64,000 nucleotides of DNA from contig NZ_LMMT01000034.1 of the NCBI RefSeq assembly GCF_001422365.1, positions 312,678 to 376,677 on the forward strand, read 5' to 3'. The stretch's first letter is position 1, and each line of letters opens with the position of its first letter. This stretch comes from Pseudorhodoferax sp. Leaf265. Lineage in GTDB: Bacteria; Pseudomonadota; Gammaproteobacteria; Burkholderiales; Burkholderiaceae_C. The notes under the pieces were generated by a model. The model saw nothing but the letters and a program-made list of their open reading frames with translations. It made no database searches and had not been told where the DNA came from. Of the stretch, positions 48,908 to 57,788 are shown in pieces. The translations under genes and the position numbers were made by a program.

Positions 48908-50083
48908 TCAGCCTTGCACGGCGATGCCGTCTTGCTCCAGCGCGGCGATCTCGTCGGCCGCGTAGCCGATGTCATGGAGCACAGCCCGCGTGTGCTGGCC
49001 CGTCGCCGGTGCGGGCGGGATCGGGCCGCCGCGCGGCGTGCCGGGCAGGTAGGGCATGGGCAGCGGCTCATAGGGCGGCTGCGCGAGCCGGCCGAAGGTG
49101 CCCTGGTGCCGCATCTGCGGGTGGTCGCGGAACTGCGCGTAGTCCTGCACTTCGGCGCACAGCACGTCGGCCGCCTCCAGCGTGGCGATCCAGTGCGCAC
49201 TGGGCTGCTGCGCGAGCTGCTCGGCGATGGCCGCATTGAGGGCCGCGGCGTTGCGGCCGCGCGCGGGGTTGTCGCGGTAGTCCGGGTCGCCGCGCCAGCC
49301 GTCGCGGCCCAGCGCGGTGCACAGCCGCTCCCACATGTCCTGGCGCAGCACCAGCAGCGTGATGAAGCCGTCCTGCGTGCGGAACACGCCCGAAGGCACG
49401 GCCGTCGGCGGCGCCTGCCGGCCCGCGAACAGCGCGCTCTCGTAGAGTGGTGCGGCCTGGAAGGCGGCGCAGCATTCGGCCAACGAGATCCGCACATGGC
49501 GCCCGCGGCCCGTGCGGCTGCGCGCGTAGAGCGCGGCGCCCAGGGCCTGGGTGGCGTACAGCGCCGAGACCGTGTCGGGCACCAGCATGCCGATGCGGCG
49601 CGGCCGGCCGTCGGCCTCGCGGTTGAGCATGGCCAGGCCCGTGTAGGCCTGCAGCACGGAGTCGGTGCCGGGCTTGTCGACCCAGGGGCCGCTGGCGCCG
49701 AAGCCCGAGATCGACAGATAGACCAGGCCCGGGTGGCGCGTGCAGAGCGAGGCCGCATCCAGCCTCAGCCGGGCCATCACGCCCGGCCGGAAGTTCTCGA
49801 CCAGCACATCGGCCTGCGCGGCGAGGCGCTCGATGGCAGCGCGGCCGGGCGGCTTGCGCGCATCGATGCACAGCGAGCGCTTGCCCAGGTTGCTGGCCAC
49901 GGCGAGCGGTGTCATGCCGCCTTCGCCGCCGCCCATCACGCGGATCCAGTCGCCGCCGGGCGGCTCGACCTTGACCACTTCCGCACCCTGCAGGGCGAGC
50001 AGCGCGGCGCAGTAGGGGCCGGCCACGCCCTGGCTCATGTCGAGCACGCGCAGGCCGGTGTATGCCTGTTCTTCCAACATCAT
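48908..50083 (-). CDS. CaiB/BaiF-type family III CoA transferase
   Basis: 391 aa. Moves CoA from a donor thioester to a carboxylate. The N-terminus GLRVLDMSQGVAGPYCAALLA, EVVKVEPPGGD and LGKRSLCIDARK are family marks; the catalytic Asp is in KPGTDSVLQAYTGLA (near residue 150). The start at 50083 overlaps the preceding Bug stop (ATGA). Together with the ADP-forming synthetase in the same operon it gives two ways of making the CoA ester. Confidence 0.92.
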   Translation of the reverse strand: MMLEEQAYTGLRVLDMSQGVAGPYCAALLALQGAEVVKVEPPGGDWIRVMGGGEGGMTPLAVASNLGKRSLCIDARKPPGRAAIERLAAQADVLVENFRPGVMARLRLDAASLCTRHPGLVYLSISGFGASGPWVDKPGTDSVLQAYTGLAMLNREADGRPRRIGMLVPDTVSALYATQALGAALYARSRTGRGRHVRISLAECCAAFQAAPLYESALFAGRQAPPTAVPSGVFRTQDGFITLLVLRQDMWERLCTALGRDGWRGDPDYRDNPARGRNAAALNAAIAEQLAQQPSAHWIATLEAADVLCAEVQDYAQFRDHPQMRHQGTFGRLAQPPYEPLPMPYLPGTPRGGPIPPAPATGQHTRAVLHDIGYAADEIAALEQDGIAVQG

Positions 50084-51045
50084 TCGACCTTCACGCCGGT
50101 GGCCGCGACCACCTTCTTCCACTTGGCGATCTCGGCCGCGATCTGGCGGCCGAACGCGTCGGGCGCATTCGCCACGGGTGCTGCACCCATCTCCTGCAGG
50201 CGCTGTGCCGCGGCGCTCTGGCGCAGCAACTCGGCCACGCCGCGTTGCAACTGTTCGACGATGGGTGAGGGCGTGCCGGCCGGCGCCAGCAGGCCGAACC
50301 AGGCGCTGGCCTCGTAGCCCGGCACGCCGCTCTCGGCCACGGTGGGGATGTCGGGCGTGCCGGGCCAGCGCTGCGCCGTGGTGACGGCCAGCGCGCGGAT
50401 GCGGCCGGACTGGATGTGGGCCATGGACGAGGGCAGGTTGTCCACGCCCACCGGGATCTGGCCGCCGATCAAATCGGTCAGCATGGGGCCGCCGCCCTTG
50501 TACGGGATGTGGACCATGTCGACGCCGGCCATCATCTTGAGCAGCTCCACGCTCATGTGCGGCGAGCCACCCGCGCTCGTGGAGCCGAAGCTCAGCTTGC
50601 CAGGCTGCGCGCGTGCCATGGCCAGCAGCTCGGCCAGGGTCTTGACCGGCAGGGCCGCGTTGACGGTGATGACGTTGGGCGTGCTGGCCACGCAGGTGAT
50701 GGGCGCGAAGTCGGCCAGCGGGTCGTAGGGCAGGGCCTTGTTCAGCGCGCTGTTGATGCCGTGCGAGCTGATCGTGGCCATGACCAGCGTGTAGCCGTCG
50801 GCCGGCGACTTGGCCACGGCCAGCGAACCGATGGCGCCGCTCGCGCCGGCCCGGTTCTCGACCGTGAAGCTCTGGCCGAGCCTCTCGCCCAGGCCGGCGG
50901 CGACCAGGCGGGCCAGCAGGTCGGTCGTGCCGCCGGGCGGATAGGGCACGATCAGGCGCACGGGCTTGCTGGGATAGGCCGCCTGGGCCAGCGCGGGCGC
51001 GGCCGCCAGCGCGGCCAGGCCGTGCAGGGCGGTGCGGCGCTTCAT
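50080..51045 (-). CDS. Bug-family substrate-binding protein (2 of 4 in the operon)
   Basis: 321 aa, signal peptide ending LAQAA. Motifs YPSKPVRLIVPYPPGG, VENRAGASGAIGS and HIPYKGGGPMLTDLIGGQ. It overlaps the AtuA-partner gene before it and the CaiB gene after it by ATGA junctions, so it is fully embedded in the catabolic operon. Sequence differs throughout from the other three receptors, so it is not a recent duplicate. Confidence 0.93.
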   Translation of the reverse strand: MKRRTALHGLAALAAAPALAQAAYPSKPVRLIVPYPPGGTTDLLARLVAAGLGERLGQSFTVENRAGASGAIGSLAVAKSPADGYTLVMATISSHGINSALNKALPYDPLADFAPITCVASTPNVITVNAALPVKTLAELLAMARAQPGKLSFGSTSAGGSPHMSVELLKMMAGVDMVHIPYKGGGPMLTDLIGGQIPVGVDNLPSSMAHIQSGRIRALAVTTAQRWPGTPDIPTVAESGVPGYEASAWFGLLAPAGTPSPIVEQLQRGVAELLRQSAAAQRLQEMGAAPVANAPDAFGRQIAAEIAKWKKVVAATGVKVE

Positions 51046-51404
51046 GCGGGTGCCCCTTCGGAGTGGTTGCGCAGCGTGCCCATCAGCGTCTCCGGCACCG
51101 TGATCGGAAAGCGCAGCAGCGCAGCCGACATGGCCTTGCCGTACTGGTCCAGCGCGAGGCTGCGAGAAACGCCGCCGCCCAGCGCGCCGTGCGCGACGAA
51201 GTTGATCGCATGCAGGCCGTCGACCGGGTAGCGCAGCACCTCGCCCGTGATGGCGCCTTGGTAAAAGGCCTTCACCTTCTCGGCGGTCAACTGCTCGACC
51301 AGCAGCGGGTACAGCGCGGGCTCGTAGGCGAACACGCCGATGTTGACGGTGTTGCCCTTGTCGCCGGAGCGGCAGTGGGCCAAGTGTTGGAGCATCACAT
51401 CCAT
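51042..51404 (-). CDS. AtuA C-terminal-domain-like small protein
   Basis: 120 aa. LQHLAHCRSGDKGNTVNIGVFAY (core HCRSGDKGN) is the signature of the C-terminal domain of acyclic terpene utilization protein AtuA. Other AtuA proteins carry this domain fused behind the main domain; here it is a separate gene 2 bp after the main one. Probably forms a complex with it. Biochemical role unknown. Confidence 0.82.
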   Translation of the reverse strand: MDVMLQHLAHCRSGDKGNTVNIGVFAYEPALYPLLVEQLTAEKVKAFYQGAITGEVLRYPVDGLHAINFVAHGALGGGVSRSLALDQYGKAMSAALLRFPITVPETLMGTLRNHSEGAPA

Positions 51405-51406
51405 GG

Positions 51407-52762
51407 TCAGCTTTCGATGTAGGTGATGACGGGCTGGATCGCCTCGCGCGGCACCAGCGTGGACCACACGCCGATGACCTCGCGCGTGCGGTCCTGGTGC
51501 GGCACGCGCTTGCCCGTGTGGGCGATGCCCGAGACGGCCATGCCGTCGACCTCGCGGCCGACCTTGAGCGCCTCTTCCTTGGTCCGCGTGCGCGCGGCCA
51601 CGCGCACTGCGATCTCGTAGGGCTCGGGCCAGTCCGCGGGCGTGGCCTTGCCATGCACCGCATTGAGCCCCAGGAAGTCGATGCGCAGGTCCTCGGCCTT
51701 CAGGCCCACGATGCGAAAGCGCTCCTCGAGGATGCGCTTGGCCAGTTGTGCGCGGCGCAGCGCGCCGGAGCCGGCGTAGAAGAACATGTCCTCGCCGATG
51801 AAGCCCTCGGTGCAGCCGACCGAGGCCTTGAGCGTGGGCGTGCGCGGCTTGCCACCGATGCCGGACACGCGCACGCGGTCGGGGCCAATCTGCTCCAGCC
51901 GGGTGGTCGTGAAGTCCACCACCACGTCGGGTGTGATGTAGTTGGCCGGGTCGTGCACCTCGTACAGCAGCTGTTCCTTGACCGTGCGCAGGTCGATCGC
52001 GCCGCCGGTGCCGGCGACCTTCTCGATCACGGCGCTGCCGTCGGCCGACACCTCGGCGATCGGGAAGCCGAAGTTCCAGGGGTCGGGCACTTCCTTGAAG
52101 CCGGGGTCGCTGAAGTAGCCGCCCGTGACCTGGGCGCCGCATTCGAGCAGGTGGCCGATGCCGTTGCCTGCGCCCAGGCGCGCATGGTCCAGCGCGTCCC
52201 AGCCGAACGCGGCCATCATGGGCGCCATGAACACCGAGGGGTCGGCCACGCGGCCCGTGACCACGATCTGCGCGCCCGCGCGCAGGGCCTCGGCGATGGG
52301 TTCCGCGCCCTGGTAGACCTCGGCCGAGATGATGCTGTCGGCCAGCGACGCGAGCGGCGCGCCGGTCTCCATGACGGTGTCGGCCAGCTGCGCGATGCGC
52401 TCGGTCACGAGGCTGCCGTCCACGGCCGCGATCTTCACGCCCTGGTGGCCCATTTCCCTGAGCAGCTCGGCGATGCGCGCCGCCGCGCCGCGTGGGTTGA
52501 TCCAGCCCTGGTTGGAGACGATGCGCACGCCCTGCGCGATGCAGGCCGGCAGCACGGCGCGCATGCGGTCGTCCAGATAGGTGTCGTAGCCCGGGAAGGA
52601 CGGATCGCGCCGCGCGCGCACCTGGGCCGCCGAGACCGTGGCCTCGGCCATGGTCTCGAAGCACAGGTAGTCGAGCCGGCCCTGTTCGGCGTTCAGCTGA
52701 GCCGGCTCGATGCGGTCGCCCCACCAGGCCGAGCCGGAGCCGATGCGGATGGTCTTGGTCAT
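51407..52762 (-). CDS. AtuA-family (DUF1446) protein, main domain
   Basis: 451 aa. GSGSAWWGDRIEPA at the start, FSDPGFKEV and the GIGGKPRTPTLKASVG block are family features. AtuA is required for citronellol/geraniol use in pseudomonads, but its reaction is not established and relatives occur in many other CoA pathways. Here it overlaps the ADP-forming synthetase gene (ATGA) and is followed by its own C-terminal-domain gene. It therefore belongs to the acid-CoA pathway, not necessarily to terpenes. Confidence 0.87.
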   Translation of the reverse strand: MTKTIRIGSGSAWWGDRIEPAQLNAEQGRLDYLCFETMAEATVSAAQVRARRDPSFPGYDTYLDDRMRAVLPACIAQGVRIVSNQGWINPRGAAARIAELLREMGHQGVKIAAVDGSLVTERIAQLADTVMETGAPLASLADSIISAEVYQGAEPIAEALRAGAQIVVTGRVADPSVFMAPMMAAFGWDALDHARLGAGNGIGHLLECGAQVTGGYFSDPGFKEVPDPWNFGFPIAEVSADGSAVIEKVAGTGGAIDLRTVKEQLLYEVHDPANYITPDVVVDFTTTRLEQIGPDRVRVSGIGGKPRTPTLKASVGCTEGFIGEDMFFYAGSGALRRAQLAKRILEERFRIVGLKAEDLRIDFLGLNAVHGKATPADWPEPYEIAVRVAARTRTKEEALKVGREVDGMAVSGIAHTGKRVPHQDRTREVIGVWSTLVPREAIQPVITYIES

Positions 52763-54846
52763 TCGGAATCCTTCAGTTCGATGAGCGCGTCGACGACGGT
52801 GGCGCCTTCGCCTGCAGGCGCCAGCAGCACGGGGTTGAGGTCGATGGACGCGATGCGGCCCTGGGCCGTCACGATGGTCTGGCCCACCTGCACGGCGATG
52901 CGCGCGAGCGCCTGCACGTCCAGCGGCGGGTCGCCGCGCGTGCCGGCCAGCAGCGGCGCGATGCGCAGCTTGCCCAGCGCGGCCACCACCTCGGCCTCGG
53001 TGAAGGGCGGCACCAGCAGTGCCACGTCGCGCATGGCCTCCACGTACTTGCCGCCGTCGCCCACGGCCACGACGGGGCCGAACTGCGGGTCGATGTGGGC
53101 GCCGACCATGGTCTCGTGCCGGCCGCGCTGCATGCGGGCGACCAGCACGCCGTCCTGCGCGGCGCCCATGGCGGCGAGCTTGTTCCATTGTTGCGTGAAG
53201 GTGGTGGCGACCGCGTCGGCGTCGATGAGGTTCAGCGCGACCAGGCCATGCTCGGACTTGTGCGGCACGTCGCGCGAGCAGGCCTTCACGGCGACCGGGC
53301 CGCCGAGTTCGGCGAAGGCGGCACGCGCTGCATCGGCCGTGCGGCACAGGCGGTGCGCGACCACCGGCACGCCTTGGGCGGCCAGCAGCGCAAGGCTGTC
53401 GGCTTCGTTGAGCAGACCGCTGGCGCCAGGCAGCGCAGGCGCGGGCAGTGCTTCAGCCTGCGGCTCCGGTTCGCGCAGCAGCGCCATGTGGTCGGCCACG
53501 TGCGCCAGCGCGCCCAGTGCTTCGTCTTCGTTCGCATAGGTCGCTACGCCCGCCGCACGAAACACAGCGGCCACGTTCTCCTGCCAGGCCGCCACGGCCA
53601 CGGGCTTGCCGCTGGCCTGGGCAAACGCCGCGGTGTCGCGCGCGAAGCGTTCCACGTCGTAGCCCGCGCCCGAGACCGGGATGTGGATGAACACCATGTC
53701 GGCCGCATCGTCCTGCGCGAGCACGGGCAGCACCTCGCTGAACAGGCCGCTGTTGGACAGCAGCGCGGCCGTGATGTCGATCGGGTTGGTGGTGGTGGCG
53801 AAGCCCGGCAGCCGCGCCGCGAGTTCGCGCCGCGTGGTGTCCGACAGCGTGGCGATCTGCAGGCCATGCTGCTCGGCCGCGTCGGCCCCCATCACGCAGC
53901 TGGCGCCCGAGTTGCTGACGATGACCAAGCGCCTGCCGCGTGGCTGCCAGCCCTGCAGGTAGCCCGGTGCGGCCAGTGCCAGCGCATGGGGGTCTCTGAC
54001 GCGCCAGATGCCGTGGCGGCGCAGGAAGGCATCGACCACGCGGTCTTCGTTGGCCAGCGATCCCGTGTGCGAGGACGCGGCCAGCGCGCCGCCTGCCGTG
54101 CGCCCGGCCTTCACGGCCACGATGGGCAGGCCGCGTTGGCGCGCATGGGCGGCGGTGGCGGCCAGCAGGGCAGGGCTGGCGATGTGCTCCAGGTACAGCA
54201 GCAGCAGCTTGACCTGCGGATCCTGCGCCACGGCCCAGGCCAGGTCGGCCACGCCCACGTCGGCCTCGTTGCCGGTGGCGTGCACGTGGCGCACGCCCAG
54301 GCCGCGCGCACGCAGCAGGCCGTAGACCATGGCGGCCATGCCACCGCTCTGGCTCACCACGGCGACGGGGCCATCGGCCGGCGGCATCTCGGTGAACAGC
54401 GTGGAGAAGCTCGCGATGGCGCCCGTGCCGAAGTTGGCCAGGCCCTGGGTGTTCGGGCCGACCAGGCGCATGCCGGCGGCGCGCGCCACGTCGCGCATGT
54501 GGTCCTGCTGGGCCTTGCCGGCCGTGCCGGTCTCGCCGAAGCCCGAGGCGATCACGACCGCGCAACGCACGCCGCGCGCGGCGCAATCTTCCACCGCGGC
54601 GATGGCCTGCTCGCCGGCCACGATGACGATGGCCATCTCGGGCACCTCGGGCAGCTCGGCCAGAGAGGAATAGCAGGCCAGGCCCTGCAGCTCGCGCCGG
54701 GCCGGGTTGATGGGGTAGAGCTTGCCGCGGTAACCCATGCGCTGCATGTAGGCGATGGGCCGGCCGCCGATCTTGTGCGGGTTCTCCGAGGCGCCGATGA
54801 CGGCGATGGAAGCGGGGTTCAGCGCGGCGTGCAGGTGGTCAGTCAT
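52759..54846 (-). CDS. ADP-forming acyl-CoA synthetase (acetate-CoA ligase family)
   Basis: 695 aa. CoA-binding Rossmann domain (about 8-130, IAVIGASENPHKIGG), succinyl-CoA-ligase-like domain (about 150-290) with phospho-His candidate in SSHTGSLANED, and C-terminal ATP-grasp domain (about 475-690) with GGPVAVKACS and HKSEHGLVALNL. It would form an acyl-CoA from acid, CoA and ATP, releasing ADP. Both ends overlap neighbours by ATGA. Confidence 0.92.
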   Translation of the reverse strand: MTDHLHAALNPASIAVIGASENPHKIGGRPIAYMQRMGYRGKLYPINPARRELQGLACYSSLAELPEVPEMAIVIVAGEQAIAAVEDCAARGVRCAVVIASGFGETGTAGKAQQDHMRDVARAAGMRLVGPNTQGLANFGTGAIASFSTLFTEMPPADGPVAVVSQSGGMAAMVYGLLRARGLGVRHVHATGNEADVGVADLAWAVAQDPQVKLLLLYLEHIASPALLAATAAHARQRGLPIVAVKAGRTAGGALAASSHTGSLANEDRVVDAFLRRHGIWRVRDPHALALAAPGYLQGWQPRGRRLVIVSNSGASCVMGADAAEQHGLQIATLSDTTRRELAARLPGFATTTNPIDITAALLSNSGLFSEVLPVLAQDDAADMVFIHIPVSGAGYDVERFARDTAAFAQASGKPVAVAAWQENVAAVFRAAGVATYANEDEALGALAHVADHMALLREPEPQAEALPAPALPGASGLLNEADSLALLAAQGVPVVAHRLCRTADAARAAFAELGGPVAVKACSRDVPHKSEHGLVALNLIDADAVATTFTQQWNKLAAMGAAQDGVLVARMQRGRHETMVGAHIDPQFGPVVAVGDGGKYVEAMRDVALLVPPFTEAEVVAALGKLRIAPLLAGTRGDPPLDVQALARIAVQVGQTIVTAQGRIASIDLNPVLLAPAGEGATVVDALIELKDSE

Positions 54847-55622
54847 GGGAAGCTGGGCGGGCGTTTGTCGAGGAAGGCGGCGATGCCTTCGCCGCATTCG
54901 GGGCTGTACAGGCTGGCGACGAAGGCGTCGCGCTCGGCATCGAGCTGGGCGCGCTGCGTGCGGCCACGGGTGGCGTGCACGAGCTGCTTGATCTGGCGCT
55001 GCGCGGTGCGCGGGCCGGCCGCGAGGCGACTGGCCCATGCCAGCGCCTGCGCCACGGCGGTGCCGGGCGGCACGACGCGGTTGACCAGGCCCAGCGCATG
55101 CAGTCGCGCGGCCGTGGCCGGCTCGCCGTCCAGCAGCAGTTCCAGCGCGGCCTGGGACGGCAGTGCGCGGGCCAGGGCGTCCGAGCCGCCGCCGTCGGGG
55201 GACAAACCGATGCGCACATAGGACATCACGAAGCGCGCGTTCTCGGCGGCCACGAGCAGGTCGCAGCCCAGCGCGAGCGAGAAGCCGCCACCGGCCGCCG
55301 CGCCCTCGACCGCGGCGATCACGGGCAGCGGGCAGGCGCGCATGGCCTCGACCCAGTCGTGCAACGCGTCGAGGATCTGCAGCTGGCCTTCGGCCGGCTG
55401 CGCGCGCTGCTGCTGCAGCCGGCGCAGATCGCCGCCGCCGCAGAAGTGCGCGCCGTCGCCGCACAGCACGATGGCGCCCAGGCCTGCGTCCTGCGCCGCA
55501 TCGCGGAAATGCTGGGTGGCCTGCGGGTACAGGCTGGGATGCAGCGCGTTGCGGGCCTCGGGCTGGCTGATGGTCAGCAGCAGCACGCGGCCGCGGCGCT
55601 CGGACAGCAGTTGCGCCGCCAT
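54843..55622 (-). CDS. Enoyl-CoA hydratase/isomerase (crotonase) family protein
   Basis: 259 aa. Oxyanion-hole motifs GAHFCGGGDLRRL and AAAGGGFSLALGCDLLVA are intact. The position often Glu in hydratases (GGGxE) is Ser here and the second acidic site reads SPDGGGSDAL, so it may be an isomerase or another crotonase type rather than a plain hydratase. It is followed by the synthetase gene with an ATGA overlap. Confidence 0.9.
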   Translation of the reverse strand: MAAQLLSERRGRVLLLTISQPEARNALHPSLYPQATQHFRDAAQDAGLGAIVLCGDGAHFCGGGDLRRLQQQRAQPAEGQLQILDALHDWVEAMRACPLPVIAAVEGAAAGGGFSLALGCDLLVAAENARFVMSYVRIGLSPDGGGSDALARALPSQAALELLLDGEPATAARLHALGLVNRVVPPGTAVAQALAWASRLAAGPRTAQRQIKQLVHATRGRTQRAQLDAERDAFVASLYSPECGEGIAAFLDKRPPSFP

Positions 55623-55711
55623 GTCAGTGGCGCCCGGCCGCCAGCAGGCACTGACGTGCCCCCTCGGGGGGCAGCGGGCCGCGCGAAGCGGGGAAGCGTG
55701 GGAGCCGCATC
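55623..55711. repeat. GC-rich palindromic intergenic element inside the operon
   Basis: TGCCCCC-TCG-GGGGGCA (55657-55673) is a perfect hairpin. GTCAGTG (55623-55629) and CACTGAC (55649-55655) form a second inverted repeat. The rest (GCGGGCCGCGCGAAGCGGGG) looks like the REP-type filler common between Comamonadaceae genes, from memory. It separates the Bug and crotonase genes in an operon otherwise packed tightly. Confidence 0.6.
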
Positions 55712-56695
55712 TCAATCCATCCGGATGTTGGCGGTCTTCACGACCTTGCCCCACTTCTCGATCTCGCCGCGCAGCATCTGCGCGAACTTCTCGGGCGTGG
55801 TGGGCATGGCCTCGGCGCCGGCGTCGTACAGGCGCTGCTTGACGTCGGGCTGGGTCATGACCTTTTGCAGGTCGGCGCTGATCTTGGCCACGATCTCGGG
55901 CGGCGTGCCCTTGGGCGCCACGAGGCCGGCCCAGGAGTAGGCCTCGTAGCCGGGCACGCCGGCTTCGGCGATGGTCGGCAGCTCGGGCAGCAGGGCCGAG
56001 CGCTGGGCGCTGGCCACGCCCAGCGCGCGCACCTTGCCCGCGCGGATCTGCGGCAGCGCGGTCGGCGCGTCGGCGAACATGAGCTGCACCTGGCCGCCCA
56101 GCAGGTCGGTCATGGCCGGTGCGCTGCCCTTGTAGGGGATGTGCTGCAGCTGCACGCCGGCCTGCATGTTGAACAGCTCGCCGGCCAGGTGCGTGCCGCC
56201 GCCGTTGCCCGAGGAGCTGAAGGCGATCTTGCCGGGCTCCTTCTTGGCCAGCGCCACGAGTTCGGCCACGTTCTTCGCCGGCAGAGAAGGGTGGGCCACC
56301 AGGATGATGGGGAACATCGCGCCGAAGCTCACGGGCACGAAGTCCTTCTCGATGTCGTAGGTGAGGCCGGGCTTGAGCGCGGGCAGCACCGAGTGGTGGA
56401 TCGCGCAGACGAACAGGTTGTAGCCGTCCGCCGGCTGCTTGGCCGCAATCTCGGCACCGACGATGCCGCCAGCCCCGGCGCGGTTGTCGACGATGCCGGG
56501 GTGGCCCCAGAGCTCGCCGAGCTTTTGCGCCATGGCGCGGGCCGTCACATCGACCGGGCCGCCGGCCGGGAAGGGCACGGTGAACTTGACGGGGCGGGTC
56601 GGGTAGCCGCTCGGATTGCCGGTTTGCGCGAAGGCCGGCAGCGTGCCGAGCGCGGCCGTGGCCAGCACGAGCTGGCGGCGGGTGGGGTGGGCCAT
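55712..56695 (-). CDS. Bug-family substrate-binding protein (3 of 4 in the operon)
   Basis: 327 aa with a signal peptide of twin-Arg-like start (PTRRQLVLATAALGTLPAFA). Motifs YPTRPVKFTVPFPAGGPVDV, VDNRAGAGGIVGAEIA and HIPYKGSAPAMTDLLGG. ATG at 56695 follows GGAGAC. Placed between the MaoC and crotonase genes. Confidence 0.93.
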   Translation of the reverse strand: MAHPTRRQLVLATAALGTLPAFAQTGNPSGYPTRPVKFTVPFPAGGPVDVTARAMAQKLGELWGHPGIVDNRAGAGGIVGAEIAAKQPADGYNLFVCAIHHSVLPALKPGLTYDIEKDFVPVSFGAMFPIILVAHPSLPAKNVAELVALAKKEPGKIAFSSSGNGGGTHLAGELFNMQAGVQLQHIPYKGSAPAMTDLLGGQVQLMFADAPTALPQIRAGKVRALGVASAQRSALLPELPTIAEAGVPGYEAYSWAGLVAPKGTPPEIVAKISADLQKVMTQPDVKQRLYDAGAEAMPTTPEKFAQMLRGEIEKWGKVVKTANIRMD

Positions 56696-56718
56696 GGGTG
56701 TCTCCTCCGTTGGGTATG

Positions 56719-57603
56719 TCAGGTGGTCAGCAGCGCGCGGCCGGCGTCGAGCACGGTCACGCTGCGCTCCACGGCGATGGCGCGGAACGCAACCTCGCCC
56801 GGCGCGGCGCCGCGGTACATCTCGAAGCGCAGCGTCTCGCCCGGGTAGACCGGCGAGGAGAAGCGCGCGAACAGGCTCTTGAGCGCCCCGGGATTGCCGC
56901 CGCCCCAGGCCGTCAGCAACGCGCGGCCGGCGATGCCATAGGTGCACAGGCCGTGCAGGATGGGCCGCGCGAAGCCCGCCGCCTGGGCCGTGGCCGGGTC
57001 CGAGTGCAGGGGGTTGCGGTCGGCGCAGAGCCGGTACAGCAGCGCCTGTTGCGGCAAGGTGCGGATCTCCAGCACCTGGTCGGGCGTGCCGGCGGGCGGC
57101 TTGGGCGGGGCGGGCGGCGCGCTGTCGGTCTTGCCGCCGTTGGCCGAGAAGCCGCCGTTTCCGCGCGCGAAGGTGGTGTGGCGCACGGTGGCCAGCAACT
57201 GGCCGGTGGCGACGTCGTGCAGTTCCTTGTCGTAGGTCACGGTGGCGCCGCGGCCTTCGCCCTTGTCGACGATGGACACCACGCGGTGTTCGGCGCGCAC
57301 CGTGCCGGCGGCCGGCAGCGGCGCGTGCAGCGTGATCTCTTCCTCGCCGTGCACGATCTTGGTGAAGTCGATGCCGGTGGCCGGGTCCTGCATCCACGAA
57401 CCGGGGAAGCCCAGCACCACGGCCATGGTGGGCAGTGCCAGCGGCTGGCCGTTCAGCGTGTCGTTGACGAACTGCAGCTGCAGCGGGTCCATCGGGTCTT
57501 CGCCCAGGCCCAGCGCGAGCGCGTAGCGCATGCTGTCGTCCGCGGTGTAGCGGTGCTCGATGGACGGGAAGGCCCAGTTCTTGAGGGTGTCGTAGTCGAT
57601 CAT
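56719..57603 (-). CDS. MaoC/hydratase-2 family enoyl-CoA hydratase
   Basis: 294 aa double hot-dog protein. The C-terminal half has the hydratase-2 signature YRLCADRNPLHSDPATAQ with catalytic Asp and His, then FARPILHGLCTYGIAGRAL. The N-terminal half is a degenerate hot-dog domain. It would hydrate a trans-2-enoyl-CoA to the (R)-3-hydroxyacyl-CoA. With the DUF35/thiolase pair upstream it fits a hydration then chain cleavage sequence. Confidence 0.9.
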   Translation of the reverse strand: MIDYDTLKNWAFPSIEHRYTADDSMRYALALGLGEDPMDPLQLQFVNDTLNGQPLALPTMAVVLGFPGSWMQDPATGIDFTKIVHGEEEITLHAPLPAAGTVRAEHRVVSIVDKGEGRGATVTYDKELHDVATGQLLATVRHTTFARGNGGFSANGGKTDSAPPAPPKPPAGTPDQVLEIRTLPQQALLYRLCADRNPLHSDPATAQAAGFARPILHGLCTYGIAGRALLTAWGGGNPGALKSLFARFSSPVYPGETLRFEMYRGAAPGEVAFRAIAVERSVTVLDAGRALLTT

Positions 57604-57788
57604 GTCGGTTCAGTCTGTTGCGTGACTTGCGTTTGCAAATCACGCCGTCGGCTCGCGGGCCACGGTTCGAAAGGGCGCGGAGCAGGCCATGCCAGCAGAC
57701 GCCGCGGAACTGGCTCTGCCAGGCCGCTGGCGGCGCCCCTGGAAGGGGATGGGATGGCTACACGAAGTGAGCCAGCCAAACGGGGTGC
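57604..57788. repeat. Intra-operon spacer with two hairpins
   Basis: CCCCT-GGA-AGGGG (57736-57748) and TGGCT-N10-AGCCA (57755-57774) form hairpins. The CACTTCGTGTAG-type segment on the minus strand resembles a recurring Comamonadaceae intergenic element, from memory. It lies between the fourth Bug gene and the MaoC gene and could be a processing or attenuation site. No promoter seen. Confidence 0.5.
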
